Shown here piece by piece: positions 12,636-24,100 of a DNA stretch of 64,000 nucleotides. This stretch comes from Mermis nigrescens (lineage: Eukaryota > Nematoda > Enoplea > Mermithida > Mermithidae), in contig JAVLUZ010000340.1 in the NCBI GenBank assembly GCA_036768485.1, positions 4,523,886 to 4,587,885 of the forward strand. The letters run 5' to 3'. Below the pieces are notes generated by a model that made no database searches, had not been told where the DNA came from, and was given only the letters and a program-made list of their open reading frames with translations. Both the position numbers and the translations under genes were made by a program. Position 1 is the stretch's first letter. The number at the start of each line of letters is the position of its first letter.

Positions 12636-12724
12636 TTTCTCCGGCTCCGGCCGGAGCAACATGGTTCAATCCGGCTCCGGCCGGATCTCCGGCTCCGGCC
12701 AATTTGGCCGCTCCGGTCGATCAC
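12636..12724. repeat. GC-rich word array (CTCCGG/CCGGAG)
   Basis: CTCCGGCTCCGGCCGGAG words are repeated several times and end in GGTCGATCACTAG. This is the inverse orientation of the array at 10903 and has the same GATC-containing boundary. Confidence 0.6.
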
Positions 12725-12754
12725 TAGTAGTAGGTTTTCTGGGTTGGACCCAAA

Positions 12755-12838
12755 AATTTGCATGTACAAAATGTTCAAACACTTTTGGATACCATCTTTG
12801 TACATGTAAAAAGGTATCTTGCACAAAAAAACTTTGTT
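12755..12838. repeat. Family A terminal fragment
   Basis: A fragment with ATGTACAAAATGTTCAAACA, CATCTTTGTACATGT and TTGCACAAAAAAAC matches the outer 80 bp of family A. The CACTG terminus is mutated. Confidence 0.5.
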
Positions 12839-13489
12839 TAGGACTGCATTTTTTCCGGATGCAGGTCACACACTGGCAGTATGTAAAAATGTGTATGTTT
12901 AAAAATATATTTATATAAAATATCTACAAAAATTTGTTCGCTCATACAAAGACACTATATACCTACTCAATTTACTGGTCTCCCATTTTGGGATTTCACC
13001 CTTCCCACAACTCTGGATCCTGGGAAACTATGATCGGAAAGTACAGTGCAGTTTCCGTCATATTACCTGCCGCACCAGAATTTGATGACTGAAAAAGCGT
13101 GTTTGAACATGCATTACTGCAAAAGCGAGCAACAACAATGGCTACAGTTATGTCTTTACTTAGCTAATTTCGTTTGTTCGTTTATTTCTTCAACACTGTT
13201 TCTTATTTATAGTAATGAAAGTTTTTAAGTGCTTGTTCAGCCATATTTTTGATTATGTAACTTTTCCAAGTTTTCATCAACGGCAACTTGTCAAATTAAG
13301 TATGCTTTCCATGCTGCTGACTTTATTCAATAAATCCTTCTCACACATTCAATCTACTATTATTGAAAATAAAAATGAATTGTTTGACATTCAATAAAGT
13401 GTTTAACATTACGATTATTCTCTAGCTCATGTGCATACAAAATATTCTAAGAGTACTATTTATGGGTATAGGTATATAAGCTTGACCCT

Positions 13490-13710
13490 CGGCATTACAC
13501 TCGGCTCGGCCGAGGCCGAGGCAAGGATTTTTAGCCGCCTCGGCCTCGGCCGAGGCCGAGGGTCCAAAAAGTACCCTCGGTCCGATCATTGCCCGCCGGG
13601 TCCGACTTTTTTGGACCCGGACCCGAGGTTGATCGGAATTTTGGACCCGGACCCGTACCCGGCTTTCCTAAAATGTTGGACCCGGACCCGAATTTTCGAA
13701 AAAGTAGACC
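13490..13710. repeat. Composite word array (CTCGGC then GGACCC)
   Basis: An array of CTCGGCCGAGGC words ends at GGTCCGATCATTGC and is followed at once by an array of GGACCCGGACCCG words. The same junction, reversed, is seen near 1.49 kb, so the two arrays travel as one unit. Confidence 0.6.
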
Positions 13711-14021
13711 CGGCACAAGCCTACTAGGTGGTAGTAATTTTAATAGTTTTGTGCGTAGTCGTTTATCAGTTGACCTCGTCCATGATTTACATGAATGAAA
13801 ATTCAAGGGCATCTGCGCAAAAGGCAAAATTTTTTGAAAGCCGGACATAAATACCTACCCATACAGGGCACAAAATGAATAGGAGAATCCCCATAAAATT
13901 TTTGAACCCCACTCATCTTGGCAAAAATTTTGGGTTTCTGGCCATTTTTAAATGATTTTCGGTCAAGAATTAGAAGTTGTTTACCCCCTTCCTGAAATAG
14001 GCCGGTGACTCCCAACTATAG

Positions 14022-14226
14022 GTGGGCAGCATTAAAATTCTGGGGGTTGCAAGATTTTTTCAAAAGTCAAAAAAAGGTTTTTAAAGATGGTGGTATGGCG
14101 AGGAAAGACCATTTTTCAACGTTTGTCATCTAGCACTATTAATTGGCATCAAAAAATTGCGAAAAAATTAAATTCTGGGGGTATTTGAACTTTCTACCCT
14201 ACGCCCAGATTTGCTCTTCACCATAC
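14022..14226. repeat. Degenerate family C element
   Basis: It contains AGGTGGGCAGC, TTCTGGGGGTTGCAAGATTTT, a GGCATCAAAAAATTGCG block and CTACGCCCAG, all in family C order. No target duplication is visible. Confidence 0.6.
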
Positions 14227-14652
14227 ATGTATAGCTTGGGAATTATGGGGGCACACATTCCCATAGGGGTGAGGGGGGCATTACCCCTACCTCAGGGTCC
14301 GAGACTTGAATCACTGTCAGACGATTTTGAGCTATCAAACGTTTTCTGCAATGATTTTTGGGACAAAAGCAGCGCAGATGTTAAAAATTTTTAGTACATT
14401 TCTGTTTTATTTATCCACAAAATACCTAGAATGAAGTAAAAATGATTTGAAAAGTCAAAATTTTCGATGAATTCTTATATTTTTTACTTACAAGAGTGAC
14501 GAAAGTAGTCAAAATGGGACAAAAAGTTAATTAACAATGCAGTTTTTCAAATTAAAACATGCTATATAAAATGTTTTAAGCGTTTTGCATATTTGACCTG
14601 CAAAAAAGGCTAGAAATCTAAATTAAGTGGTCTCAAATTTTGGGATTTCACC

Positions 14653-14745
14653 CCAGTGATCGTACGGGGTCAGATTTTCACCTCCGATCGGGGTCGGAGG
14701 ATGAAAAACCCCGGTTTTCGGGGTCGGGGTCGGGGTTGAAGATTA
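14653..14745. repeat. Word array (GGTCGGGG) with CAGTGATCG end
   Basis: It starts CAGTGATCGTACGGGGTC just after the sequence TTTCACCC and contains several GGTCGGGG/CCCCGG words. The element at 20139-20240 has the same words and ends GTACGATCACTG, so this is probably the same family in the other orientation. Confidence 0.6.
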
Positions 14746-15929
14746 ACAATTAACATTGCATGACTACATATCAATTTGAAAAGGATAAAAACGATACCTT
14801 CACTTGTTTGTAGAGCATACTAATAAAGCTGGTTAATGTTCAACATTTTATTTTCATTCCAAGTTCAAGCATGGTTTTAGCAATTTAGCATTACTTTCAA
14901 TTTTAATCACTAATCGCTCTCGCTTTTTCGTATTCTTCCACAGTTTTTTCATAACGGTTTTCTATGACGCACTGGTTTTAGAGGAGCCAATGGCGCGAAG
15001 CGCCGAAAATTTTCGAAATTTTAACCGTTTTCATGTAGAATTTACGCCTTTTTATTGACAAACAGTTCGGAAATCATAAGTGCCGCAAAGCATCAAGAAA
15101 TTCAGTCATATTTTACCGCCCTAAGACAACAATCGGCGGTGCTAAGCGCAGGAAAATTTTGACGTTTTTACTCTTTAAACTAAATTTATACCGCTTAAAT
15201 CATACAGAACAGATAAACTAATTGCGGCGCGAAGCGCCGAAAATTTTTAAAAATTCCTAATCCTTTTACCTTTTCTGTCCTCCTAAAAATCTCTTTCATC
15301 ATGTAGAACGAGATTGTACGGCTGGAGGTCTAGGGTGGCGCGCTCAAGCGCCACCAGCGAGGTCCAGAGCAGAACCCCCGAAAATTTTGTAAAAAAGCAC
15401 TCTAATTTTTAATTAGTAAAGTTAAAATTTTCGCAAATTGGCAAAATCTCGGTTCTGAATTAAGTCCAAAAAATCTTAAAATTGATGAACACCTACACTG
15501 CACAAAACTTCTGAGCTGAAATGCGTTTTTCGACCTCTGCTAAGTATGTAGCGCAGCAACGGGTCGCAACCAATAAGTCATCATAGGTAGCGCGTTAGCG
15601 CGTACCTATAATATACTTGGGTACCCCCCAACACCTGGGCACCCCCCTACAGCTATAACGGGACACTTCTGGAAGGTGCGGTTTTTTTTAAAAGAAAGAT
15701 AATAAAAAAATTCGCTGCCCGTGTTTTTTTGTTTTTCTTGAAACTCAAAATTGACTGTGTAAAGAAGGTGTAAAGTTTTTGTGTAACGTTATAACATAGG
15801 ACAAATTTTGGGACCTTTTTACTGCGGCATGTGGACAACTGAGTATTGATGACTCGAAGGATTGAACAGAATAGGATAATAGAGGGATGAATTCTACAGA
15901 TGACACTTTTTTTGTTTTTTGAAATTCGC

Positions 15930-17680
15930 ATTATTTATCGAACGGCAGTGTAAAGAGTGCGAAAATCTGGGGTGAAAAAGCACTTTTTGGTCGAGTTTTC
16001 AACCTTCCTATGTCCGATACTAACTCCGGTTATGAGGTTTTTAAAATGTTTTCTGACAGAAATGTAGAGCGGATCAAGGGCTACATTCTGCATATAAGCA
16101 AAGTCTTCTATGCTCTATGGTGAGTTAGATCCTGGGGTTTAAAGTTTACACTCTAGTGGATGGTGTAAAAAAACGGATTTTAACTAAGATTTCTCTGCCA
16201 AATTTTTCCGCTTATGAGTCAGTGCAAATCGAAGACAGCATTAATAAAGTGCCTTACAGGGGCTAAACATCGCAGCAAACCGCATTTAAAAAACGCAATA
16301 TTGAGTTATTTATGGGGGTGTAAAGTTCGAAATCAGAGGTAAAAAATGGGCTAAAAAACACGTTTTTTCCGAAGTTTGATTGATAAATCATGCCAAATAA
16401 TTTTTGCAACAGAATTTTGGCACACAGGAATGTACTACGATTTAAAAGCTACAAATTGTACCAAACCGAATTTCTTTAAACTCAATGGGGAGTTCGGTAC
16501 GGAATTTTAAAGTTTACAGTGTTCTAAATGATGGAAAATACGTTTTTGTTGCGTTTTTTGTTCGCCACTTTCTCCGTCCAGAAGTCGGGATAAGTCTAAT
16601 AGAATAAAAATAAAGTGCTTTATATCGGATGCATGTCAAAGCAAATTGTCTATACATTAATATTTAGCGAGTGTAAAGTCAAAAATTTGGAGTCTAAAAT
16701 GCGTTTCTGTCTTGTTTTTTCTGCCTGCTTCTCCGGATACGAGTCAGGGACACGTTTATCAAGTCTAGAAATGGACCAGGAACCAAATTTGATATGCCAG
16801 TCTGGCACATATGTTTACACTCTACGGTGTTGTAAAGTAGTTTACACCAATTGTTAGTTTGCCCATAGAACATTATGTAGACTTAATTTTTTCATAAATA
16901 TTAATCGTAATATCGGAACAATATCAAAATTACGAATCTGACTAAAATCTTCTTTACACTAGGTGTTTACATGAAGTTTACACTACATATGTATTTATCT
17001 TCGTTTTTGAGCATTCCAGAAACCTAATTTTTTCCTGGAGTCTAGAAGTTTTCAAAGGATCATATGTGAGACGTCACGTAGGTGCGTTTGTTTACATCCA
17101 ACAGTGATGTAAAGTAGTTTACACTCATTGTTTATATGTCCTCAGACCATTGTAGAGACATAATTTTTTCATGAATGTTGATCATAATATCCGAGTAATT
17201 TTTTACACTGCATGTTAGCCTTTGTTCTAGAGCATTGCAAAATCCGAAATTTTTTCCTGAGATATAAAAATTTACAGGGAATGAAATATATACGTCAGTT
17301 GGGCGCGCTTGCTTACACTCAGCAGTATTGCAAAGTGGTTTAAACCTAATGTTTATTGTCTTTAAAACATTATGGACTCATTTTTAAATAAATGTTGAAA
17401 GTAATATGGGAGCAATATCAAAATTACGAATCCGACTAAAATATTCTTTACGCTATGTGTTTGTGTAAAGTTTACATTACGTGTTAACCTTAATTCGATA
17501 GACTTGCAGAGACTTTGTAACTGAAGTCAAGAAATTTTCAAGGATTCATATGTGAGACATCAATTAAGTGAGTTTGTTTACCCTCAAAAGTAATCTAAAG
17601 TGATTTAAAAATTATGTTCAAGTGTCCTTAGATCATTGAAGAGATGTAATTTTGTCTTAAATGGGTTGCATTAAAGTTAA
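15930..17680. repeat. Diverged tandem array rich in GTGTAAAG / TTTACAC
   Basis: Blocks recur at roughly 350-bp spacing on the left (near 15950, 16320, 16670) and roughly 230-275-bp spacing on the right (near 16830, 17105, 17330, 17590). Each block has a GTAAAGTxxTTTACAC-like palindrome and then a shared AT-rich body with TAATTTTTTCATxAATxTT. Related GTGTAAAG words extend left to about 15760. No open frame spans more than one block. Confidence 0.65.
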
Positions 17681-18294
17681 ATCCTTCTTAGCCGTGTTTA
17701 TAATATGTTTCACAAAATCTTGCACATGGAGAGCTATCGTTTAATTGATGTAAATTGCCTGCAAAAGTGGTTTAAAATGAACCAGCAATCACACTACTGT
17801 GCACAGAAGTCGACAAAGATATGCAGCTTTATTGTAATCATGTACATTAATAAGCCGTAAACTGTTAGTATTCTCTACACCTAGTAGTTGTGTAAAGTTT
17901 GCACTATTCATTTGTTGTTAATATGTAGTCTATACTACAAATTTATTTTACTACCAAATCGAAGCGTTAGTGTTCCTTACATTTGATATTTGCGTGAAGT
18001 TTTTGAATTTTTGCCGAAAAACTTTGCCTTCTAATTTACCAACATCCCGCCTTTTCCATTTTCTTAAAGTTTAAAATCTTTTATAAGTCTCTTAATAATT
18101 TAATAGTAGGTTTTAACTTTAAGTTTCTCTTGGTTTACAACTCTCGCTTAGCAAGCTCATTTTTCAAAACTTTTTCATAGTGATCAGATTAGTCGCGTTT
18201 AGTTTGGAATTGGTGGACGGTCGTTATTTTATTACTCGGCTTAAATAAACCAAGTGACTATCTTTTGATTATTTTCTTTATCGCAAATTCAAAC

Positions 18295-18380
18295 ACCCTA
18301 TTTTCAATTTGAAAATTGACCCAATTTTCAATTTGAAAATTGATCCAATTTTCAATTTGAAAATTGAAAATTGGGTGTTT
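18295..18380. repeat. Palindromic tandem repeat
   Basis: There are three near-identical tandem copies of CCAATTTTCAATTTGAAAAT. Each unit is itself an inverted repeat (TTTTCAATTTGAAAA), so the tract can fold into several alternative hairpins. Confidence 0.85.
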
Positions 18381-18684
18381 TCAATTTCAAAAGTCACAAC
18401 ACATTGTGCTTGTGTATTGATTGAGTGAGGATTTGCAATGTGAATTCGTTGGTTAAATATTTGTGCTTGATTATAAGTGAACTGCACATTAAGAAGAAAT
18501 AACTTAATGGAGTTTTAATTTGAAAATGGATGGTGTCAATAAGGTTGTCTTGTTTAAAAAGGATAATGCTGATGTTAAGAACAATATTGTTTTCCGCGTT
18601 CCTGGACTGTTGTCATTATTGTGGCATATTACTGATTGTGTTTACTGACTGATGTACTGAAATCACGCTAATTAAAAGTAGTGT

Positions 18685-19451
18685 ACTAGCAAAGAAAAAT
18701 GCTCCGATGGAACAAAAAAGATGAATATACTTGGAATTGTGGATTATTATGGATGTAAAAGGAGGGGACTAGGAAAAATCTACCTAAAGTCGGAAAATCT
18801 GCTAAAAATCACACTTTCTCTAAGCAACGCAAAAAATCGATGTATATTCTGCGGCCTCTAAAAAAGTGTCTTTTTTAAATAATGTTCGAAGTTTCAGATA
18901 AGAGTGTATAAACGTAATCTATCAAGGTTACTTTTTTAAATTGCTGGCACCTGATTGATAGAAAACTAAGAGGTATTGTATTTAAAGTTCTTTTATTTTG
19001 TTATGAGCATTATAGCAAGCAAAGCAGGAGCCGATTGATTAGTGCACACAATCGTTTCGGGCATGCTAGTGTATCTACATTTAGTCTGTTTCAAGTCAAC
19101 TTACGCGTTTCCTACTGTTTTAAACCAACCATGTCTTCAATTGTCTTCGATGTTTGCTATTTCATTCAATTGGCTTGGAAGACTGTTAGTTTACTTAATA
19201 TCATTTCCCATAGCTACTGCATAGCTAACGTGCTGCTGTTTCAATCATTGTTATGGTTGAATATTTATTTTAATCTGTTGGCCGCAGAATATACATCGAT
19301 TTTTTGCGTTGCTTAGAGAAAGTGTGATTTTTAGCAGATTTTCCGACTTTAGGTAGATTTTTCCTAGTCCCCTCCTTTTACATCCATAATAATCCACAAT
19401 TCCAAGTATATTCATCTTTTTTGTTCCATCGGAGCATTTTTCTTTGCTAGT
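18685..19451. mobile_element. Foldback element with perfect 172-bp arms
   Basis: The arms 18685-18856 and 19280-19451 are inverted copies; by eye I find no mismatch over 172 bp. Both arms start ACTAGCAAAGAAAAATGCTC at the outer edge. The 423-bp centre is not shared between arms. A diverged relative with the same outer sequence lies at 53354-53998. No target duplication could be fixed, because similarity between the two loci extends left of the arm. Confidence 0.8.
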
Positions 19452-20138
19452 TGAAAGATGTATCAATGAGAATTTTGTTCTTACCATTTTCAGGCCCATT
19501 TGTGGCCTTCTCATTAACAAGTTCAGAAAACAGAAAATGCGCAAAAACACAAAAAAAATTTGGCCTTTCCTTCCATTTAAAATAGAATTATGTGTCCTTG
19601 TAAAGAAAGATAAACAAAGCAGAGAATAGATAAATTGGTACGCAAACATTTTCGCACTTTTACTATTATGTTCAACAAGCATGTGCAGTTTCATTCAATG
19701 AACTAATAGTGCATTAAATCACTTAAGTGCTGCGAAGTGTTGGATTATTTTAACAGATTCAAGCTTTTAAATTCATTGGATCTGTATAACAATAAATAAT
19801 AATGACTCGGCGCGAAGCGCCGGACAAATTTGACGTTTGTGCCTTTTTAAACTCAATGTTCTGGACACATTGCGCCAGAAAAATCAACATCATTTCTGAA
19901 AAATTCCGGGGGGCATGTGCCTCCATTTCCCCCCTCCCGGCTACGCCTGTGATTCCGCAGTAATTTCGACGCACTTCATAATGGAAAATATGCGAACATG
20001 TATGACTTTTCATGAAATATCGCGAGTGTCGAGTTTAACATATTAATTTTGCTGGTGAATGAATCGTCCTTGTTCCGAATTTATTTGCTATTTATACAAT
20101 TCTTCTGGTACCAACAAATAAAATGCTATATTTCACCC
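19452..20138. other. No gene seen
   Basis: This is AT-rich sequence with one CGGCGCGAAGCGCCGG hairpin near 19808. The open frames in it have no recognisable domain and no supportable splice context. Confidence 0.5.
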
Positions 20139-20240
20139 CCGAAAAAAAGGTTCAACTCCGACTCGAAAAATCATGCCCCCGGTCGGGGGTCGGGGTTTAG
20201 GCCGGGGTTTTTCGGGGTCGGGGTCCCTGTACGATCACTG
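20139..20240. mobile_element. Small word-array element with TTTCACCC flanks
   Basis: The right end is GTACGATCACTG. The interior consists of GGTCGGGGT words. It is flanked by an identical TTTCACCC at 20131-20138 and 20241-20248, which fits an 8-bp target duplication. The left terminus is degenerate. Confidence 0.55.
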
Positions 20241-20950
20241 TTTCACCCCCTCTGAACTTTCGACTTTGGGAAACTATGATGGGGGGTCAGGCCCAAAAAT
20301 TTTTTAAAAGTGTGTCCGGGCTAAAAAACGCTGGGCACACGTCAAAAACACTGTTTTTTGACGTTTCAGACGACGTACACTCGTTCTAGAACATAAAAAC
20401 AAAAGAAATTTGAAAAAATTGCGAAAATAGCTATTTTTCTTGAACGATAAAAAAATACCTACTGACAACGTTCTGAGTAAAATTTCGATTCATTGATATC
20501 TGGCCAATGAATTCTGATCGAGACTGTCTGAAATGGTCAAGATCAGCATGATGGGCTTGTACCAGCGTAGTTCGAAGCTACCTTCCGTACCCATGGATGA
20601 CGCATTTTAATGACTGCTTAAAACTGCATAATCTCAGCCAGGAATAAGTTTTTTATAAGGAAGTATAAGCATCGAAACTGTTGGCGATTTGCGCCTTTCT
20701 GACATAAATTAAGATCTGCTTGGTAGATGAACAGTTCGTTCATTGTCTCAATGTTTAGTAAAAATTAAAAATGTGGAAAAGAGGCAGACTAAGTGGTCTC
20801 CATTTTAAGCATTACTTCTGCTGTGTACTGAGGATGTTCATTTCCCACTTTATGCTTGTGATCTAGTGATACCTGTACATAGCTGAGTTGGACGCCAAAA
20901 TATATGCCACTTTATCACCAGCTTGTCATTGTAAATTGGAATTCTGACTT

Positions 20951-20970
20951 GCTGCTTTCTTTTACTATAG
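20951..20970 (+). promoter_or_regulatory. Splice acceptor 3 nt before the UTP18 start codon
   Basis: A pyrimidine-rich tract ending TTTACTATAG lies directly before AGC-ATG at 20974. Either the 5' leader is spliced from an upstream non-coding exon, or the transcript is trans-spliced to a spliced leader. The sequence alone cannot separate these. Confidence 0.55.
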
Positions 20971-20973
20971 AGC

Positions 20974-21189
20974 ATGCTTCGAAGGAAGCTTAAAAATCAG
21001 ACGGACTTATCGTCTCCGGAGGAGACGCTCGCTCCAGCCGTTGCCAGTTTTCCGTCTCACAGTGCAGTCATAGGTGCCAAAGGAACAAACAGAACTTTGG
21101 AAAGAGCAGTGTTCGGTGGAGAGGCTGATTTCGCTGCGCATCTTCAAAAAGGCTCGCTTTCAGCCGGCGATGATTCAGTTTCATCTTCG
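20974..21189 (+). CDS. UTP18: UTP18 exon 1 (residues 1-72)
   Basis: It begins at ATG 20974 and ends TCTTCG|GTATGT, phase 0. It encodes the conserved LERAVFGGEADF segment, which corresponds to the acidic N-terminal motif of UTP18 proteins. Confidence 0.85.
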
Positions 21190-24100
21190 GTATGTTTTTG
21201 AATTGTTTGTATGCACATCTGCTAGTTTTGTTACTTGTCAGTCGAGAGATTTTTTATTAGGGATGTCCCGGGGCAGACTTTTTAGCCGGGGCAAGATGTC
21301 AGGTACACAATGTATGCAGGTGTACACTTAAGATTATCAATAATATTTTATGCAATAGTACTTGTTAATTTAGTGTGAAAAGGGAATAATTAATAAGTTC
21401 TTGTCTTATAAAGGCTTTAAATTAATACATTAAAAACTGGGGGAATAACAAAAACCTCTTGAAAAGTATAAATTATCCATGTCTTGTCTTTTATCCAGCT
21501 CTGCTACGCTATAAGAATGTTGATTTACGAGTTTTAAGCATCTTCTGGTCAAAATTGTGGTTGCGGCGCACTGTTTTTTTATAAGAGAAAAAGATTTTGA
21601 GGCTCGTACAGAGGTTTTTGGAGCCATCTTTGTACAACGTACAAAGACTTTGGGGCAAAGTAATAATAATTGTGACGCTTTTTTTAGTATTTCTTATCAA
21701 AAATTCAAAAAATTTTCGGTGCTTCGCGCCGAATATCATAATTACCATCTATTTAGCTTCAAGCGCGGGCATTAAACACTGCAAAATCTATCTTTGTGTA
21801 ATTTTAAGCATCTCTGTACAGACTTAACCATCTATTTACATCTATCTCAAGTGTTTTATAAAGATTTGATGCGAAAAATAAAAACGATTTGACAACTTTG
21901 CACTGTTTTCATTTGAAGATAAAATTGACTTTTTATCCTTGTGTCGCATTGAATTCACAAGCGAATTGGTGTCTATTATGAGATTCAGTCAGCTTATTGC
22001 AATCGCTGTATTATTTATGATTGCGTAACACAGGTGTAACCTGACATTGCTGAAAATTTTGAACCCGGGCGCGTATCCGACATCAAAATTTTTAATTTAG
22101 ACCCGGAACCGAATTGTCAACAAAAAGTGGAACCGATGCAGCCCTTGCGACTATAAGTGCATATTTCTGTTTCATGCATATTTGTCACTTTTTCGGTTTC
22201 TTAATTCGTAACATCTGTATCTTGAAGGATGAAGGACCATTAGAACAAAAGATTGAAAAAGTCGATGCGAGATTAACTGCGTTTGCACCAGTTCAGCCGA
22301 CATCTGCTTGGATAGATGAAGACGACGACACTGAGTCAGTCTCAATGACATTTTAATTTATCAAAAATTAAGATGATCTTTGGTGCACGTTTGTACTGAT
22401 AGTCAGGCAGGCAAGCACTATCAGGCAATATTGAGCTTGTGGAACATTTAGCAATACTGCAAATAGTATTTGAAAAAACCACTAACTATAATGGAAGAAT
22501 GATAATGTCTGGGTTCTTGTCGCTTTAATAACTTTCATGAAGCGCCTAAAATCGAGTCAAACTGGTATAAAAAGTCTAAATTAATATGAATTTATATTTT
22601 ATCGCGAAAAACCGCATCATAAAACAGTCAAAACAGGCTCAAAAGGCCAAAAATGATGTTTTATCGCATGGAAGCTTTTTATATAGACTATTTTGATCAT
22701 TTTAGTCATTTGACTAGCAAAAAATGAATTGGATACTATTTGACTGGTCTTGAATTTCGGTATTTCACCCCTGTGAATCATGACTTGTGCATCTTTTCTT
22801 TTAAAATATGCTAAATGCATTTATGATTTTTGTCACCCTACGCTGTTTTATGAACGTATTAATTCTTTTTGACAGCTTACGGATATCGGAGAAACAAATT
22901 TTTCAAATAGGTTGGATCGGATAATTGATTATTAATTTAATCGATATTATTAAAAATTAATACGAAAATTATACACCTACCTGATTTTGATGATCAATTA
23001 ATATTTGATATAAATTTCCGTAATAACATAAGATAAGAGTCTTATTAGGTACATTAAGTGTGTACTTTTAGTTCAGAAACGGTACATCCTTGACAGTGTT
23101 TTTTTTGTATTCGGCAAAGATTTTTCCCGATGTACAAAGACTTTTGGGGACCGTCTTTGTACATGTATAGTCATGGCCTCTAAAAGAACCAAGTTTCATG
23201 TTTTTTTGCATATATTCATTGTGCAAGCATCCCAGTCTAGAAACTTATATAATCAGAGCAATCTCCCGTCGATGCTCCATCTTTCGTCACTTGGTTGATT
23301 TCATAGATCCCCCTTTAATCTTGGAGTAAAAATCGATCAAAGTCAAAACTAAAAAAAACCAGCAAATTCCATTTCGGAAGTAAAAAAACCATGGGTAATA
23401 AGAAAACCACCCTGAAAATGTTATGCGAAGTGCGTGGCTTGCAGCGTAAAATAGTTAGTTGACCTCACATGATCATATTTTTTGAAAACAAATCATTTTT
23501 TACGATATTTCCGTTCATTTCATCACATTTATATAAAAATCAATATTTCTTTTGAATTTTATTACAAAATCTATAAATTTCACAAATAAAGTCTTCAAGT
23601 GATAAAAACAACTCTAGGTAAGTCTCTTCTACATCCTCTGCGAGAAATCAGTGCAAAATTGTGCAACTTTATGAAAAGTAATTTTATTGCCATGGCAACG
23701 TATACTTATCATTGGTCTTTTTTATATTATAGGGGGTTTTTTAGGTTACAATCGAACTTTTTTGGCAGTTTCTGGGGTGATTCCCATTTTTTTGTGAAAA
23801 ATAAATATCAGGCATCATGTAAGGTGCTACGAGGCACATTCCTGCTACGTTTTGTAAAAATTGGCTCTGGTTTTTTTAGGTCACAACTGGTTTTTTCTAG
23901 GTTTGACTTTGATGGTATACTGTTGCTATGCGGATGACATAGGACAACTAAATTTTTTCTGACATTAGTCTGCAAGGAAGCCTAACGTGAAAACATAAAA
24001 GAATCCAGCAAATATGAATAAGGGTAGAAATACTGACCCTCAATAATGCATTAAAAAATCATAAAAACTGCATTTGTAGGAACTTTTCGACAAATTCATA

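Noticed and set aside
19251..19694. 147-codon open frame on the minus strand
   Set aside because: Most of it is the right arm and centre of the foldback element; it has no domain, and the arm portion simply repeats in the left arm.
22335..22356. UTP18 exon 2 reading on to its in-frame stop as a C-terminus
   Set aside because: Exons 3-11 continue the UTP18 sequence in phase, so the stop lies in intron 2.
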